The notes under the pieces are model-generated. The model ran no database searches. It saw nothing but the letters and a program-made list of their open reading frames with translations, and was not told the DNA's origin. From an uncultured Methylococcaceae bacterium (lineage in GTDB: Bacteria; Pseudomonadota; Gammaproteobacteria; Methylococcales; Methylomonadaceae), in the NCBI GenBank assembly GCA_903945375.1, contig CAJAVP010000035.1, forward strand, positions 1 to 64,000: DNA of 64,000 nt, given 5' to 3'. Below, piece by piece: positions 38,447 through 48,193 of this stretch; the first letter of the stretch is position 1, and each line of letters starts with the position of its first letter. A program made the translations under genes and the position numbers.

Positions 38447-41400
38447 ATGTTAAAACTTTCCGGAACGGCTGCCCTATCCAGTTTTCGCCTCACCCAGTTA
38501 CTCACTCGCCTACAACACATGGCGCCGGATGTCAGCGCTGTCTCTGCACAGTTTGTCCATTTTGTTGAGCTTGATGGGGCATTGGATGATACACAAACTG
38601 AGCTTTTGCAACGACTACTGGCTTACGGCCCAGATTATCATCATCCTAATCAGGGTGAGCACTTACTGGTTGTGCCACGTTCTGGCACACAATCCCCGTG
38701 GTCAAGTAAAGCGACTGAAATAGCTCAACGCTGTGGCTTATCCAGCATTCGACGTATTGAACGAGGTATTGACTACTGTCTGAGTAGCCATACCGCTTTA
38801 CCCACTGCCATAGGTGGTCTAGTACATGATCGAATGACGCAAAGAGTTTGTTGGGGTGAAACCTGTTTGGACTTATTTCAGCAACACGCGCCCAATTTAT
38901 TGCAAACTATTGCGGTCATGGAACAAGGGCGTGATGCACTGGTGCAAGCCAATAGCACATTAGGATTGGCCTTATCCGATGATGAAATTGACTATTTAGC
39001 CATTGGTTTCCAATTCCTAAGCCGCAACCCAACTGATGTAGAGCTCATGATGTTTGCTCAGGCTAATTCAGAGCATTGTCGGCATAAGATTTTCAATGCC
39101 AAATGGACAATTGATGGCATCGAGCAAGCGCATACCTTGTTCAGTATGATTCGTTATACCAGCGAGCAAAGTCCAAACGGGATTTTATCGGCGTATAGTG
39201 ATAATTCAGCGGTCATTAACGGCAGTACCGCACAAGTTTTTATCCGTAATCCGCACACCGGTGAATATGCGTATACCGAAGAAGCCGCTCACCTGCTGAT
39301 GAAAGTCGAAACGCACAATCACCCGACCGCCATTTCACCTTATCCGGGAGCGGCGACCGGTTCGGGCGGAGAAATTCGTGATGAAGGCGCAACAGGACGT
39401 GGTTCAGCAACAAAAGCGGGCTTGACAGGTTTTTCTGTCTCACATTTAAAAATCCCCGGATTTGAACAAGCCTGGGAAGTCGATAATGGTAAGCCCGAGC
39501 GCATTGCCTCCGCCTTGGACATTATGCTGGAAGGGCCTTTAGGCGGAGCCGCTTTTAATAATGAATTTGGCAGACCGAATATCGCCGGTTTCTTTCGTAG
39601 TTTTGAATATGCACAACCCAATAAGCCAGAAGAACTCCGAGGCTATCACAAACCGATTATGATTGCTGGCGGTATGGGTAATATTCGTCCTATGTTGATT
39701 GACAAACAACCTATTCCAGCCGGTGCGCTGATTATTATCTTAGGTGGACCGGCCATGTTAATCGGCTTAGGTGGTGGCGCGGCGTCTTCACAAGCATCCG
39801 GTATGGGCTCAGAAACTTTGGATTTTGCCTCGGTACAGCGTGAAAACCCTGAGATGCAGCGACGTTGCCAAGAGGTAATTAACCATTGCAACGCCTTAGG
39901 TGCAGAGACCCCGATTATCTCCATCCACGATATTGGCGCAGGGGGCTTATCCAATGCGGTGCCGGAGATTATTCACGATTGTAAGCGTGGTGGACGCTTT
40001 GAGCTGCGTAACGTACAAAATGCCGATCTAAGCATGTCGCCGATGCAAATCTGGTGCAATGAAGCCCAAGAGCGCTATGTTCTCGCTATTAAGCCCGAAT
40101 CACTGCCGCTATTCAGCGCATTTTGTGAGCGTGAACATTGCTTATACGCCGTCATCGGTGAGGCAACCGATGCGGAACATTTATTACTCACCGATAGCTT
40201 GAACAGCGATAGCCCGGTTGATATTCCTATGACGGTATTATTTGGCAAACCGCCCAAAATGCATCGGCACATTCAACGTCATACGGTTGAGCATCTCCCT
40301 TTAAACTTAACCTCTATTGAACTGGCAGAAGCGGCAAAGCGGGTGTTATCCTGTCCTACAGTGGCTGACAAAAGTTTTTTAATACACATCGGTGATCGAT
40401 CGGTCACTGGATTGGTGGCACGCGATCAAATGGTGGGCCCTTGGCAAGTTCCTGTTGCTGATGTTGGCGTGACGGCATCTGGATTTTGGGCGCAAACAGG
40501 CGAAGCAATGGCACTCGGTGAACGCTCACCCATTGCACTAATCAATGCGCCTGCATCCGGACGGATGGCGGTTGCGGAAGCCATTACCAACTTAGCGGCT
40601 GCAAGAATTGATAGTTTGTCACAAATCAAATTATCCGCTAACTGGATGGCCGCGGCGGGTTATGCCGGCGAAGATGCCGCTTTATTTGATACGGTTAAGG
40701 CCGTCGGCATGGAATTATGTCCCGCACTCGGTATTGCCATTCCGGTTGGTAAAGATTCCTTATCGATGAAAACCGTTTGGCAAGATAATGCCCAACAAAA
40801 AACCATGACAGCACCACTGTCACTGATTGTTACGGCATTTGCACCGGTTTTAGACATTACCAAAACCCTGACCCCGCAATTGCAAGCCATAGAGAACAGC
40901 GAATTACTACTGATTGATTTAGGTGCGGGTAAAAATCGCTTGGGTGGCTCGGTGTTGGCATACTGCTATGGACAATTGGGTCATGTCTGTCCCGATCTGG
41001 ATGAACCTGTACTATTACGCGCTTTTTTTGAAAGCATTCAAACCCTCAATCACCACGGGCAGATTTTAGCTTATCATGACCGCTCCGATGGCGGCTTGTT
41101 TGCGACCATTGCAGAAATGCAGTTTGCCGGTCGCCAAAGTGTAAGATTAACACTCGATAGCTTAGGTGCTGATCCCATTGCGATATTGTTTAACGAAGAG
41201 CTGGGCGCGGTGTTGCAAATTCGGGCTGAAGATAGCGCGGCGATTAAACGTCAACTGATACAAGCCGGCTTAGTGGATTGTGTGCATACGATTGGTACTG
41301 TCCATCAGGGTCAACAGCTTTTTATTATGCACCACGGCATCGAGATTTATGCCGATACACGGGCGCAAATGCAAGCGTATTGGTCGGAAGTAAGCTATCG

Positions 41401-42307
41401 GATGCAGGCCTTGCGAGATAATCCAGATTGTGCACGGCAACAATTTGAGCGTATAGCCGATGACAACGACCCTGGCTTACGACTAGCATTAAGTTTTGTG
41501 GCGGACGACGAACAACTCATTGAGCATTTAGCCGCACACCACCCCAAAGTGGCTATTTTGCGTGAGCAAGGTGTGAATGGACATGTGGAAATGGCCGCCG
41601 CGTTTGATCGTGCAGGTTTTACCTGCATTGATGTACATGTCAGTGATATTATTCATGGACGCATCAGCCTAGCAGATTTTGTTGGCTTAGTTGCCTGTGG
41701 TGGTTTTTCCTACGGTGATGTGTTAGGCGCAGGCGGTGGATGGGCAAAATCCATTCTATTTAATCCACGCGCTAGAGAAGAATTTGCCGCATTTTTCAAT
41801 CGCACCGACACCTTCGGCTTAGGCGTTTGTAATGGATGCCAAATGTTAGCAGGATTAAAAGACATTATCCCGGGCGCAGAACATTGGCCACGTTTCCTGC
41901 GTAACAGCTCGGAGCAATTTGAAGCGCGGATTGCGATGGTCGAAATACAAGCCTCGCCGTCTATTTTCTTCAATGGTATGGTGGGTTCAAAAATGCCTGT
42001 TGTTGTTGCTCATGGCGAAGGTCGTGCCGTATTTGATGGCGATCCGCAAACCGCAATAGAGGCTCAAACGATAGTTCTGTGTTATGTTGATAATTATGGG
42101 CAAAAAACCACTGAATTCCCTGCCAATCCTAATGGTTCAGCGTTTGGAATCACAGGCTTAACGACTACGGATGGACGGTTCACGATTATGATGCCTCATC
42201 CTGAGCGCTGTTTTAGAGTGGTACAAAACTCTTGGTATCCCGCGACGTTGGGTGAATACAGCGCATGGATGCGAATGTTTAAAAATGCGCGGCTTTGGGT
42301 TAATTAA
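38447..42307 (+). CDS. purL: Phosphoribosylformylglycinamidine synthase PurL
   Basis: Single-chain enzyme converting FGAR to FGAM with glutamine in purine synthesis. Order: PurS-like N-terminal domain, two ATP-binding AIRS-like halves ([12 protein letters not shown] near residue 205; [17 protein letters not shown] near 285), and a C-terminal class I glutamine amidotransferase (from about residue 1030). The amidotransferase nucleophile is in [11 protein letters not shown], with HPER near the end supplying His and Glu. At 1286 residues it matches the large gammaproteobacterial form. It stands 89 bases after bamC. Confidence 0.97.
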   Translation: MLKLSGTAALSSFRLTQLLTRLQHMAPDVSAVSAQFVHFVELDGALDDTQTELLQRLLAYGPDYHHPNQGEHLLVVPRSGTQSPWSSKATEIAQRCGLSSIRRIERGIDYCLSSHTALPTAIGGLVHDRMTQRVCWGETCLDLFQQHAPNLLQTIAVMEQGRDALVQANSTLGLALSDDEIDYLAIGFQFLSRNPTDVELMMFAQANSEHCRHKIFNAKWTIDGIEQAHTLFSMIRYTSEQSPNGILSAYSDNSAVINGSTAQVFIRNPHTGEYAYTEEAAHLLMKVETHNHPTAISPYPGAATGSGGEIRDEGATGRGSATKAGLTGFSVSHLKIPGFEQAWEVDNGKPERIASALDIMLEGPLGGAAFNNEFGRPNIAGFFRSFEYAQPNKPEELRGYHKPIMIAGGMGNIRPMLIDKQPIPAGALIIILGGPAMLIGLGGGAASSQASGMGSETLDFASVQRENPEMQRRCQEVINHCNALGAETPIISIHDIGAGGLSNAVPEIIHDCKRGGRFELRNVQNADLSMSPMQIWCNEAQERYVLAIKPESLPLFSAFCEREHCLYAVIGEATDAEHLLLTDSLNSDSPVDIPMTVLFGKPPKMHRHIQRHTVEHLPLNLTSIELAEAAKRVLSCPTVADKSFLIHIGDRSVTGLVARDQMVGPWQVPVADVGVTASGFWAQTGEAMALGERSPIALINAPASGRMAVAEAITNLAAARIDSLSQIKLSANWMAAAGYAGEDAALFDTVKAVGMELCPALGIAIPVGKDSLSMKTVWQDNAQQKTMTAPLSLIVTAFAPVLDITKTLTPQLQAIENSELLLIDLGAGKNRLGGSVLAYCYGQLGHVCPDLDEPVLLRAFFESIQTLNHHGQILAYHDRSDGGLFATIAEMQFAGRQSVRLTLDSLGADPIAILFNEELGAVLQIRAEDSAAIKRQLIQAGLVDCVHTIGTVHQGQQLFIMHHGIEIYADTRAQMQAYWSEVSYRMQALRDNPDCARQQFERIADDNDPGLRLALSFVADDEQLIEHLAAHHPKVAILREQGVNGHVEMAAAFDRAGFTCIDVHVSDIIHGRISLADFVGLVACGGFSYGDVLGAGGGWAKSILFNPRAREEFAAFFNRTDTFGLGVCNGCQMLAGLKDIIPGAEHWPRFLRNSSEQFEARIAMVEIQASPSIFFNGMVGSKMPVVVAHGEGRAVFDGDPQTAIEAQTIVLCYVDNYGQKTTEFPANPNGSAFGITGLTTTDGRFTIMMPHPERCFRVVQNSWYPATLGEYSAWMRMFKNARLWVN

Positions 42308-42407
42308 GCTCAAGTTTAAGAGCGCATGAAATGTACACGAACCACCCTATTCTCTATACTCAGATCGTGCAAACCGTGAGCTGAATACTTTAACTATCGG
42401 ACTAAGC

Positions 42408-42854
42408 GTGAATTCAATGAATTACCAAAGAATTATCAAAGGACTGACAGCTATCGGTATTTTTATTGTCATTATTATGCCGGGAGAAATCTTTGGCTTA
42501 ATGATCGAATTGCTCCATATCCTTTGGGAATTGTTTGTTGAATTGCTTGATTTATTGTTTGAATGGGTGGAATCGACGCTAGATCATGTCATCGAGCATC
42601 TTTTTGAAACCGATTTACATGATACGCAAATTATTGTTTTCTATATTATTATGTCGATATGCCTGTTCATCTGCTATCGACTCTATCGCTTTCTTCCCAA
42701 ATTATTCAAGCGTTGGCTCGCAGCACTTCAAGCGGCGTTAGCTTGGCATAAAACTCAACTGAAACTCTATTGGCAAGGGCAAAAACTAACCGACAAAATT
42801 AAAATAGTGGTCATGTTGGTTGGGGTTGGCTATTTATTGATTTTATTTTCGTAA
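42408..42854 (+). CDS. Small membrane protein, not recognised
   Basis: A 148-residue protein with no family I can name. The frame starts with GTG at 42408; an ATG three codons on, at 42417, may be the real start. Predicted hydrophobic helices lie at about residues 12-35, 73-93 and 128-147. Between them a very acidic, leucine-rich amphipathic stretch (35-68, with LLDLLFEWVESTLDHVIEHL) is followed by a basic, lysine-rich loop (98-127). The composition looks like a genuine protein and not chance. It is alone between purL and the hicB-like gene, in the least conserved part of the window. Confidence 0.6.
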   Translation: MNSMNYQRIIKGLTAIGIFIVIIMPGEIFGLMIELLHILWELFVELLDLLFEWVESTLDHVIEHLFETDLHDTQIIVFYIIMSICLFICYRLYRFLPKLFKRWLAALQAALAWHKTQLKLYWQGQKLTDKIKIVVMLVGVGYLLILFS

Positions 42855-42927
42855 AACCCTTGTGTCATGTCGGGGTTTAGTCCCCAGTTTGTTGACTTTC
42901 CGCGTTTTCAATAATGATTAAAACTGA

Positions 42928-42967
42928 CCATTCGTCCAGAGCCTGTCGAAGGACTCATCACGAACGG
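42928..42967. repeat. REP-like palindrome with AGCCTGTCGAAGGA core
   Basis: The element runs from CCATTCGTC to ACGAACGG, with the internal GAGCCTGTCGAAGGAC. The outer arms CCATTCGT and ACGAACGG are inverted with one mismatch. This core occurs as dispersed palindromic repeats in many proteobacterial genomes, from general knowledge. Only one copy is in the window. Confidence 0.6.
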
Positions 42968-43035
42968 GAACAAATGTGACTGTCATGAGTTGAAAATGCT
43001 GTAATTGTCAAATTTCCTTGCTTTACAGGGCGACC

Positions 43036-43087
43036 ATCTACCGACCTCAATTGATCGATGGCTTTGTCATTCGGTAGATGAGGTCGG
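43036..43087. repeat. Two mutually exclusive inverted repeats behind hicB
   Basis: ATCTACCGA (43036-43044) pairs with TCGGTAGAT (43071-43079), and CCGACCTCA (43041-43049) pairs with TGAGGTCGG (43079-43087). The left arms overlap by four bases and the right arms by one, so only one stem can form at a time. It lies 67 bases after the hicB stop on the minus strand, so it would be in that gene's 3' untranslated region. Confidence 0.5.
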
Positions 43088-43153
43088 ATGAGGATTGAAA
43101 CATGAAGATAACTGCAAGTATCAGAAAGTCTCGTGTAGTCTGTAATCGGAGTA

Positions 43154-43540
43154 TTAGGTTTTGGGCAACATTTGCAGTGCAGCATCAGAAAAAAAAGCGG
43201 ATCGTGAGGTGCCTTTTGCTTCTGCATAGTTGTCGATTTCAAGCAATAAGCTTTGGGGTACGGTAATTTTTATTCTGACGGGTTCAGGGGATTTTGTGGC
43301 GATTCCGATATTGATCAACATCCATGCGCCACCGGTAAAATTGGGGTTCTCTAATAAATTATCCAAGGGCGTGGGATTGGGTAGGTCAATGGCTAGGCCA
43401 TCACACCAGAGTTCAATGGATTCTTGGGCTAAACGCGGCAAATCTTGCCAATTTTCTGAGGCGGAAAAACAAACAGGGAAGTCTGGTATTATCACGCTAT
43501 AAGCACCACTGCTAGTGCGTACATACATGGGATACAACAT
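43154..43540 (-). CDS. HicB-family antitoxin-like protein, without a visible HicA
   Basis: A 128-residue protein. The N-terminal half has the HicB partial RNase-H-like fold pattern (MYVRTSSGAYSVIIPDFPVCFSAS, then EALARAESIEL-like LAQESIELWCDG). The C-terminal part, residues about 92-126 (VRIKITVPQSLLLEIDNYAEAKGTSRSAFFSDAAL), is a ribbon-helix-helix DNA-binding domain. HicB normally neutralises the mRNA interferase HicA, encoded next to it. I found no HicA-like frame with the GSHxxF motif on either side. A strong AAGGAG ribosome-binding site precedes the ATG. It is either a solitary antitoxin or a HicB-like regulator. Confidence 0.8.
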   Translation of the reverse strand: MLYPMYVRTSSGAYSVIIPDFPVCFSASENWQDLPRLAQESIELWCDGLAIDLPNPTPLDNLLENPNFTGGAWMLINIGIATKSPEPVRIKITVPQSLLLEIDNYAEAKGTSRSAFFSDAALQMLPKT

Positions 43541-43947
43541 TTAAAAATCTCCTTCTGGATTATTCTTGAACGGCTGATAATTTTTCTGGTTTGCAATACA
43601 TGCTACCCAGCATGCATTATGTCATCGTATTGTAAAAATCCAATAATTTTGGTCAATAATACCCTTAACTAACGGCATCTATTATGTTGACAAGTCGTTT
43701 CGTGGGGCTAGGTACAGAAATTTTTGATGTAAGATTTGAAAGCTATGGATATTAACTTTTGATCGTAACACGGGGATAAGATTATCTTAATTTTCGCAAT
43801 TAGAAAAGACATACTGTGAGTCAATAATAACTTGACCGCTAGTTACCTTTGCTTGAGTTTCATTTTAGCTAATATGCGCTTGACGAACCGAAATAAGCAA
43901 GTTTAGGTATCAATAGCGCTACCCAAGCTTGCTTAATCTAATCAGAG
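43541..43947. other. Intergenic region upstream of hicB and behind ftsZ
   Basis: A 407-base AT-rich stretch. I checked it for a hicA and found none; the longest frames are about 25 codons. It should contain the hicB promoter and the 3' end of the dcw transcript. The only structured element is the hairpin at 43895-43934. Confidence 0.5.
43895..43934 (-). terminator. Hairpin downstream of ftsZ, possible terminator of the dcw transcript
   Basis: Arms of 15 bases (43895-43909 and 43920-43934) pair with one mismatch and one G-U, enclosing a ten-base loop. It begins 14 bases after the ftsZ stop. The following minus-strand sequence is ATTTCGG and not a T-run, so termination may be weak. Confidence 0.5.
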
Positions 43948-45114
43948 TTAGTCGGCTTGTCGTCTTAAAAATGCTGGAATATCTAAGTAATCCAAATCTG
44001 CTTCTTTTTTAGGTTGCGCGCCAAAACGCACTTCACGGGTTTCGTGCTTACCGCCCTGTTGGCGCATGACCGTGGGTTTATCTAAATCATCGTAATTGGT
44101 TATCGCCGATGGATTGGGTTTTTGCATGATCTTGATCGGTGCTTTTGCGGCAACGGGTGGTGTACCCATACCCGTTGCGACAACGGTCACTTTGATTTCA
44201 TCTTCTAAACTGGGGTCGATTGCTGTGCCAATTTTAATGATGGCATCTTCTGAGGCAAATTCATGAACGATGTTACCGACTTCGTTGAATTCAGCAATAC
44301 CCATGTCCGACGCTGAAATATTGACCAAAATGCCTCGCGCGCCTTGTAAGTTAATGTCTTCTAATAAGGGGCAGGCAATCGCTTTTTCAGCGGCCTCACG
44401 AGCGCGATGTTCGCCCGACGCGGAGCCTGTACCCATAATTGCCGCACCCATGCCGGACATCACGGTTCTGACATCCGCAAAATCGACGTTAATCATGCCG
44501 GGATGCACGATAAGCTCGGTAATGCCTTGAACCGCGTCTAATAAGACATCATTAGCGGCTTTAAATGCGTCCATTAATGAGACATTATTACCTAAGACCG
44601 GTAATAATTTTTGGTTTGGAATGGTGATTAAAGAATCCACATATTTTTCTAATTCAATAATGCCTTGCTCAGCCACCGCTTGTTTTTTCTTACCTTCAAA
44701 CAAAAAAGGTTTAGTGACAACGGCTACTGTCAAAATCCCCATTTCTCTCGCAATTTCTGCAATAACAGGAATAGCGCCAGTACCCGTTCCACCGCCCATT
44801 CCGGCCGTTAAAAACACCATATCCGCACCAGCTAATACTTCTTTGATGCGTTCTTTGTTTTCTTGTGCGGCATGTTTGCCAATCTCAGGATTAGTACCCG
44901 CACCCAATCCTTTGGTGAGTTCAACACCTAATTGGATGATTGTACCGACATTCAGTTTTCTCAATGCTTGTGCATCTGTATTCGCACAAATAAATTCGAC
45001 ACCTTCAATGTGATTACCCACCATGTGGTTTACCGCATTACCGCCGCCGCCACCGACGCCGATCACCTTGATAACGGCAGTCTCGCTATACATATCTACC
45101 AGTTCATATTTCAC
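43948..45114 (-). CDS. ftsZ: Cell division protein FtsZ
   Basis: Tubulin-like GTPase that forms the Z ring. The glycine-rich nucleotide-binding segment VIGVGGGGGNAVNHM lies near residue 20 and the tubulin signature GGGTGTGA near residue 108. NxDxxD in NVDFADVRT near residue 207 is the catalytic T7 loop. The C-terminus has a variable linker and the conserved LDYLDIPAFLRRQAD tail that binds FtsA and ZipA. At 388 residues it is normal. It is the last gene of the cluster; lpxC, often next, is not here. Confidence 0.97.
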   Translation of the reverse strand: MKYELVDMYSETAVIKVIGVGGGGGNAVNHMVGNHIEGVEFICANTDAQALRKLNVGTIIQLGVELTKGLGAGTNPEIGKHAAQENKERIKEVLAGADMVFLTAGMGGGTGTGAIPVIAEIAREMGILTVAVVTKPFLFEGKKKQAVAEQGIIELEKYVDSLITIPNQKLLPVLGNNVSLMDAFKAANDVLLDAVQGITELIVHPGMINVDFADVRTVMSGMGAAIMGTGSASGEHRAREAAEKAIACPLLEDINLQGARGILVNISASDMGIAEFNEVGNIVHEFASEDAIIKIGTAIDPSLEDEIKVTVVATGMGTPPVAAKAPIKIMQKPNPSAITNYDDLDKPTVMRQQGGKHETREVRFGAQPKKEADLDYLDIPAFLRRQAD

Positions 45115-45188
45115 AACACCACCTCTTGATTATTATGCTTGATTAAAAATTAAAACCTACGTCATACTTTTGGTAAGCTCGCTACCCT

Positions 45189-46418
45189 TTAAAAATTACC
45201 CTGAAACCAACTTTTTATTTTTTCAAATAAGCCATCACCATCTGCTTCTGCACTACGGGCGATGCCTTGATGATCTCTGCCATACATTAATAGCCCGACT
45301 CCCGTTGAATGGACTGGATTTTTAATCACTTCAGCTAAGCCAGTGACATTTTCAGGCCCCCCCATACGCACCGGCATACCAAAGATTGCCTCGGCTAATT
45401 CAATCAACCCCATCACTTTGGAGCTGCCACCGGTTAATACGATACCGGCGGCGATAGATTCTTCATTGCCACTGCGTCGAATTTCCGCCTGAACCAGTAA
45501 CATTAACTCTTCGTAACGCGGTTCGATGATTTCTGCTAAGTTTTGTAAAGAGATTTTACGCGGCGCACGATCGCCGATACTCGGGACTTCGATTACACCA
45601 TCAACACTGGCGAGTTGGGTTAAAGCGCAGGCATATTTGCGTTTGATCTCTTCCGCATTGATGGTTGGTGTACGCAAAGCAACCGCAATATCATTGGTGA
45701 CTTGATCGCCCGCAATAGGAATAACAGCGGTATGTTTGATCGCGCCTTCGACAAAAATTGCAATATCTGTTGTACCGCCACCTATATCAATTAGGCAAAC
45801 GCCAAGTTCTTTTTCGTCTTCCGTCAGTACGGAATTGCAGGAAGCTAATTGCTCTAAAACAATATCTTCCACTTCTAATTCGCAAAGGCGAATACATTTA
45901 ATGATGTTTTGCGAAGCGCTGGTGCTGCAAGTAACCATATGGACTTTCGCTTCTAAGCGTATGCCGGACATGCCAATGGGTTCTTTAATGCCGTCTTGCA
46001 AATCGATCAAAAATTCTTGAGGTAGAATGTGTAAGATTTTTTGGTCGGCAGAAATAGCCACCGCCCGCGCTGAATCAATAACGCGATCAATATCATATTG
46101 TGTGACTTCTTTGTCTTTAATGGCAACCACGCCGTGAGAGTTAAGGCTTCTGATATGACTGCCCGCAATACCCGCAAACACCGACTTAATCTGGCAACCG
46201 GCCATTAATTCTGCTTCTTCAATGGCTTTTTGAATGGACTGTACGGTAGATTCCAGATTGACCACTACGCCTTTTTTTAAACCTCTGGAAGGGGATGTGC
46301 CGATACCGATAACTTCCAAATTTCCTTCCGTGGTGATTTCACCAACAATCGCGGCGACTTTGGAGGTGCCTATATCCAAGCCAACGATCAAATTACGTTC
46401 TGTTTTGTTTTTAGCCAT
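45189..46418 (-). CDS. ftsA: Cell division protein FtsA
   Basis: Actin-like protein that tethers FtsZ to the membrane. ATP-binding motifs are GLDIGTSKVAAIVGE near the start, CLIDIGGGTTDIAIF near residue 210 and GIVLTGGSSKVMG near residue 340. The C-terminal amphipathic membrane helix is FEKIKSWFQGNF. Two starts are possible, a GTG at 46424 and an ATG at 46418; I chose the ATG, which gives 409 residues. It lies between ftsQ (63 bases) and ftsZ (74 bases). Confidence 0.96.
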   Translation of the reverse strand: MAKNKTERNLIVGLDIGTSKVAAIVGEITTEGNLEVIGIGTSPSRGLKKGVVVNLESTVQSIQKAIEEAELMAGCQIKSVFAGIAGSHIRSLNSHGVVAIKDKEVTQYDIDRVIDSARAVAISADQKILHILPQEFLIDLQDGIKEPIGMSGIRLEAKVHMVTCSTSASQNIIKCIRLCELEVEDIVLEQLASCNSVLTEDEKELGVCLIDIGGGTTDIAIFVEGAIKHTAVIPIAGDQVTNDIAVALRTPTINAEEIKRKYACALTQLASVDGVIEVPSIGDRAPRKISLQNLAEIIEPRYEELMLLVQAEIRRSGNEESIAAGIVLTGGSSKVMGLIELAEAIFGMPVRMGGPENVTGLAEVIKNPVHSTGVGLLMYGRDHQGIARSAEADGDGLFEKIKSWFQGNF

Positions 46419-46481
46419 TTTCACTTACTCTAAAGTTTGAAGGTTGTGTTTATCAATAAACCAACCAACGCTGCTATTGTT

Positions 46482-47273
46482 TTAATGTTGTTCATTGTTA
46501 TCAGCACAATCTTCACATCGGCTTGTCGACATCGTGCCATTTTTCCAGTCTATTTCCCCTGCCTCTGCTAGCCACGAAACTGCATAACCATTAGGGTAGC
46601 GCAAATCAACTACGGCCATCGCATCAACGTATTCAGGCTTGAGAATACTCAGTGTTTTTAAAAAACGCTGTAATTTATCCAGCTGCTCTTCTCGACCCAA
46701 TAGAATTTCTAGTCCTGAAGTGAGTTTAATTCGCCATGCCCAACGATCATTGACATCAAATTCCGCCAGCTCTAGGGATTGATCCGCTAATGCTGTTTTA
46801 ATCCCTTTCATAATTTCCAGCACTTTGACCTGTTGCAGTACAGGTCCCGTTAAAATGGTTAAGTGTTGATGTTCGCCGATAGACTTGGGCATAAAAATGA
46901 CGCCTTGCTCAGTCATCAAACTATCTTGACCCCAGCGTACATAGGCTTTTTTTTCACGAATCTTAACATCAATGGCATCGGGCCAAATGCGCTTGACCGA
47001 TACGGTTTCAACCCACGGTAAAGTGGCAACGGTATCATGAATGGTCTGCATATCCGCTTCAAAAAAACTGGTCGTTACAATAGGTTCTAACACCGACTTC
47101 AGCTCATCTTTGCCAAGATATTGGAATACCCCTTCCGCTCTGACAAACTTAACTGGTAACGAGGTGAGTTTGAGTCGGAAAGTTAATTTATCGTTTTTAT
47201 ATAAAAATAAACCTACCGGGCCTGCGAGCACCAACAAACCAATTAATAGGATTTTTGCTCCCAGCTTGTCCAT
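46482..47273 (-). CDS. ftsQ: Cell division protein FtsQ
   Basis: Bitopic divisome protein linking early and late division components. One transmembrane helix lies at residues about 7-26 (ILLIGLLVLAGPVGLFLY). A POTRA domain follows (FVRAEGVFQYLGKDEL, about 40-115), then the FtsQ beta domain with the conserved LPWVETVSVKRIWPDAIDVKI segment near 87. A 23-residue acidic, cysteine-containing tail (CEDCADN) ends the protein. At 263 residues it is typical. It overlaps ddlB by one base. Confidence 0.94.
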   Translation of the reverse strand: MDKLGAKILLIGLLVLAGPVGLFLYKNDKLTFRLKLTSLPVKFVRAEGVFQYLGKDELKSVLEPIVTTSFFEADMQTIHDTVATLPWVETVSVKRIWPDAIDVKIREKKAYVRWGQDSLMTEQGVIFMPKSIGEHQHLTILTGPVLQQVKVLEIMKGIKTALADQSLELAEFDVNDRWAWRIKLTSGLEILLGREEQLDKLQRFLKTLSILKPEYVDAMAVVDLRYPNGYAVSWLAEAGEIDWKNGTMSTSRCEDCADNNEQH

Positions 47274-48193
47274 CAGTCCAGACTGGTTTCCAAAATCTGC
47301 CAGACTAATTCATCAAAGCTCATGCCGGCTTGTTGGGCCGCCATGGGTACAAGGCTATGATCGGTCATGCCGGGTACTGTGTTGACTTCAATCAATTGGT
47401 ACTGCTCCTGTTCATCAATAAATATGTCAACCCGCGCCCAACCAGTAACACCAACGGCTTCAGCGGCATTGACGGCAACGGCTTGAATAGCGCGTTCCTG
47501 TGCGTCTGATAAGCCACAAGGGCAGTGGTACTGTGTGGTATTGGCTAAATACTTAGCCTCATAGTCATAAAAAGAGCGCGGTGTTTCTAAGCGAATGACG
47601 GGCAAGGCTTGCGCCTTTAGAATGCCCACCGTATATTCTTTGCCATTCACCCAACGTTCGGCATACACATCACAGTGACAAGCCAAAGCGGTATGCAGGG
47701 CGGTGATTAATTCGTCTTTATTATGCGCTTTGCTCATGCCAATGCTGGAGCCTTCTTGAGACGGTTTAACAATCATCGGAAATCCTAAAGCTGAGATACA
47801 CGCGTCTAAATCAGCTTCTGTTTTTAACACTTGCCATACCGGTGTAACCAAGCCAGATCCTTGCCAACAGAGTTTGGTTCTTAGCTTGTCCATCGTCAAT
47901 GCCGATGCCATGACGCCACTACCGGTGTAAGGAATGCCCATTGAGTCTAAAATGCCTTGTAAAACACCATCTTCACCGCCACGACCATGAATGATATTAA
48001 ACACACGGTCGGGCTTCAGTTCTTGCAGCGCACGAATAGGCGACTCGGCGACATCAACAGCAATGGCATCAATGCCCAAATTGAGCAGGGCTTGATAAAC
48101 GGCTGCACCACTTTTTAGCGAAACTGACCGCTCCGCTGCATTGCCGCCCATGAGGACAGCGACGCGTCCAAAATCTTTAGGCTGCTTAGCCAT
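47273..48193 (-). CDS. ddlB: D-alanine--D-alanine ligase
   Basis: Makes the D-Ala-D-Ala dipeptide added by MurF. ATP-grasp fold, with VLMGGNAAERSVSLKSG at the N-terminus, IHGRGGEDGVLQGILDSMGIPYTGSG near residue 70, and the C-terminal metal/ATP site LIEVNTVPGMTDHSLVP near residue 275. Starts are possible at GTG 48199 or ATG 48193; I use the ATG (306 residues). Either way it overlaps the 3' end of murB. It is directly upstream of ftsQ, as in Escherichia coli. Confidence 0.96.
   Translation of the reverse strand: MAKQPKDFGRVAVLMGGNAAERSVSLKSGAAVYQALLNLGIDAIAVDVAESPIRALQELKPDRVFNIIHGRGGEDGVLQGILDSMGIPYTGSGVMASALTMDKLRTKLCWQGSGLVTPVWQVLKTEADLDACISALGFPMIVKPSQEGSSIGMSKAHNKDELITALHTALACHCDVYAERWVNGKEYTVGILKAQALPVIRLETPRSFYDYEAKYLANTTQYHCPCGLSDAQERAIQAVAVNAAEAVGVTGWARVDIFIDEQEQYQLIEVNTVPGMTDHSLVPMAAQQAGMSFDELVWQILETSLD

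Larger units (their letters stand above)
42855..43153. other. Intergenic patch with palindromic repeats
   Basis: About 300 bases between the unrecognised membrane gene and hicB. Open frames here have no protein-like composition. It holds a REP-like palindrome at 42928-42967 and a pair of competing inverted repeats at 43036-43087. Confidence 0.5.

Noticed and set aside
43065-43100. CRISPR array suggested by a GAGGATTGAAAC ending
   Set aside because: Only one copy is present; there are no regularly spaced repeats, spacers or cas genes in the window.
42958-43242. 94-codon minus-strand frame overlapping the end of hicB, considered as a HicA
   Set aside because: It overlaps hicB in another frame, has no HicA motif and is rich in residues typical of non-coding translation.
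43684-43755. 23-codon plus-strand frame in the hicB-ftsZ gap as a possible toxin peptide
   Set aside because: It has no membrane-helix or toxin-like character and no ribosome-binding site.
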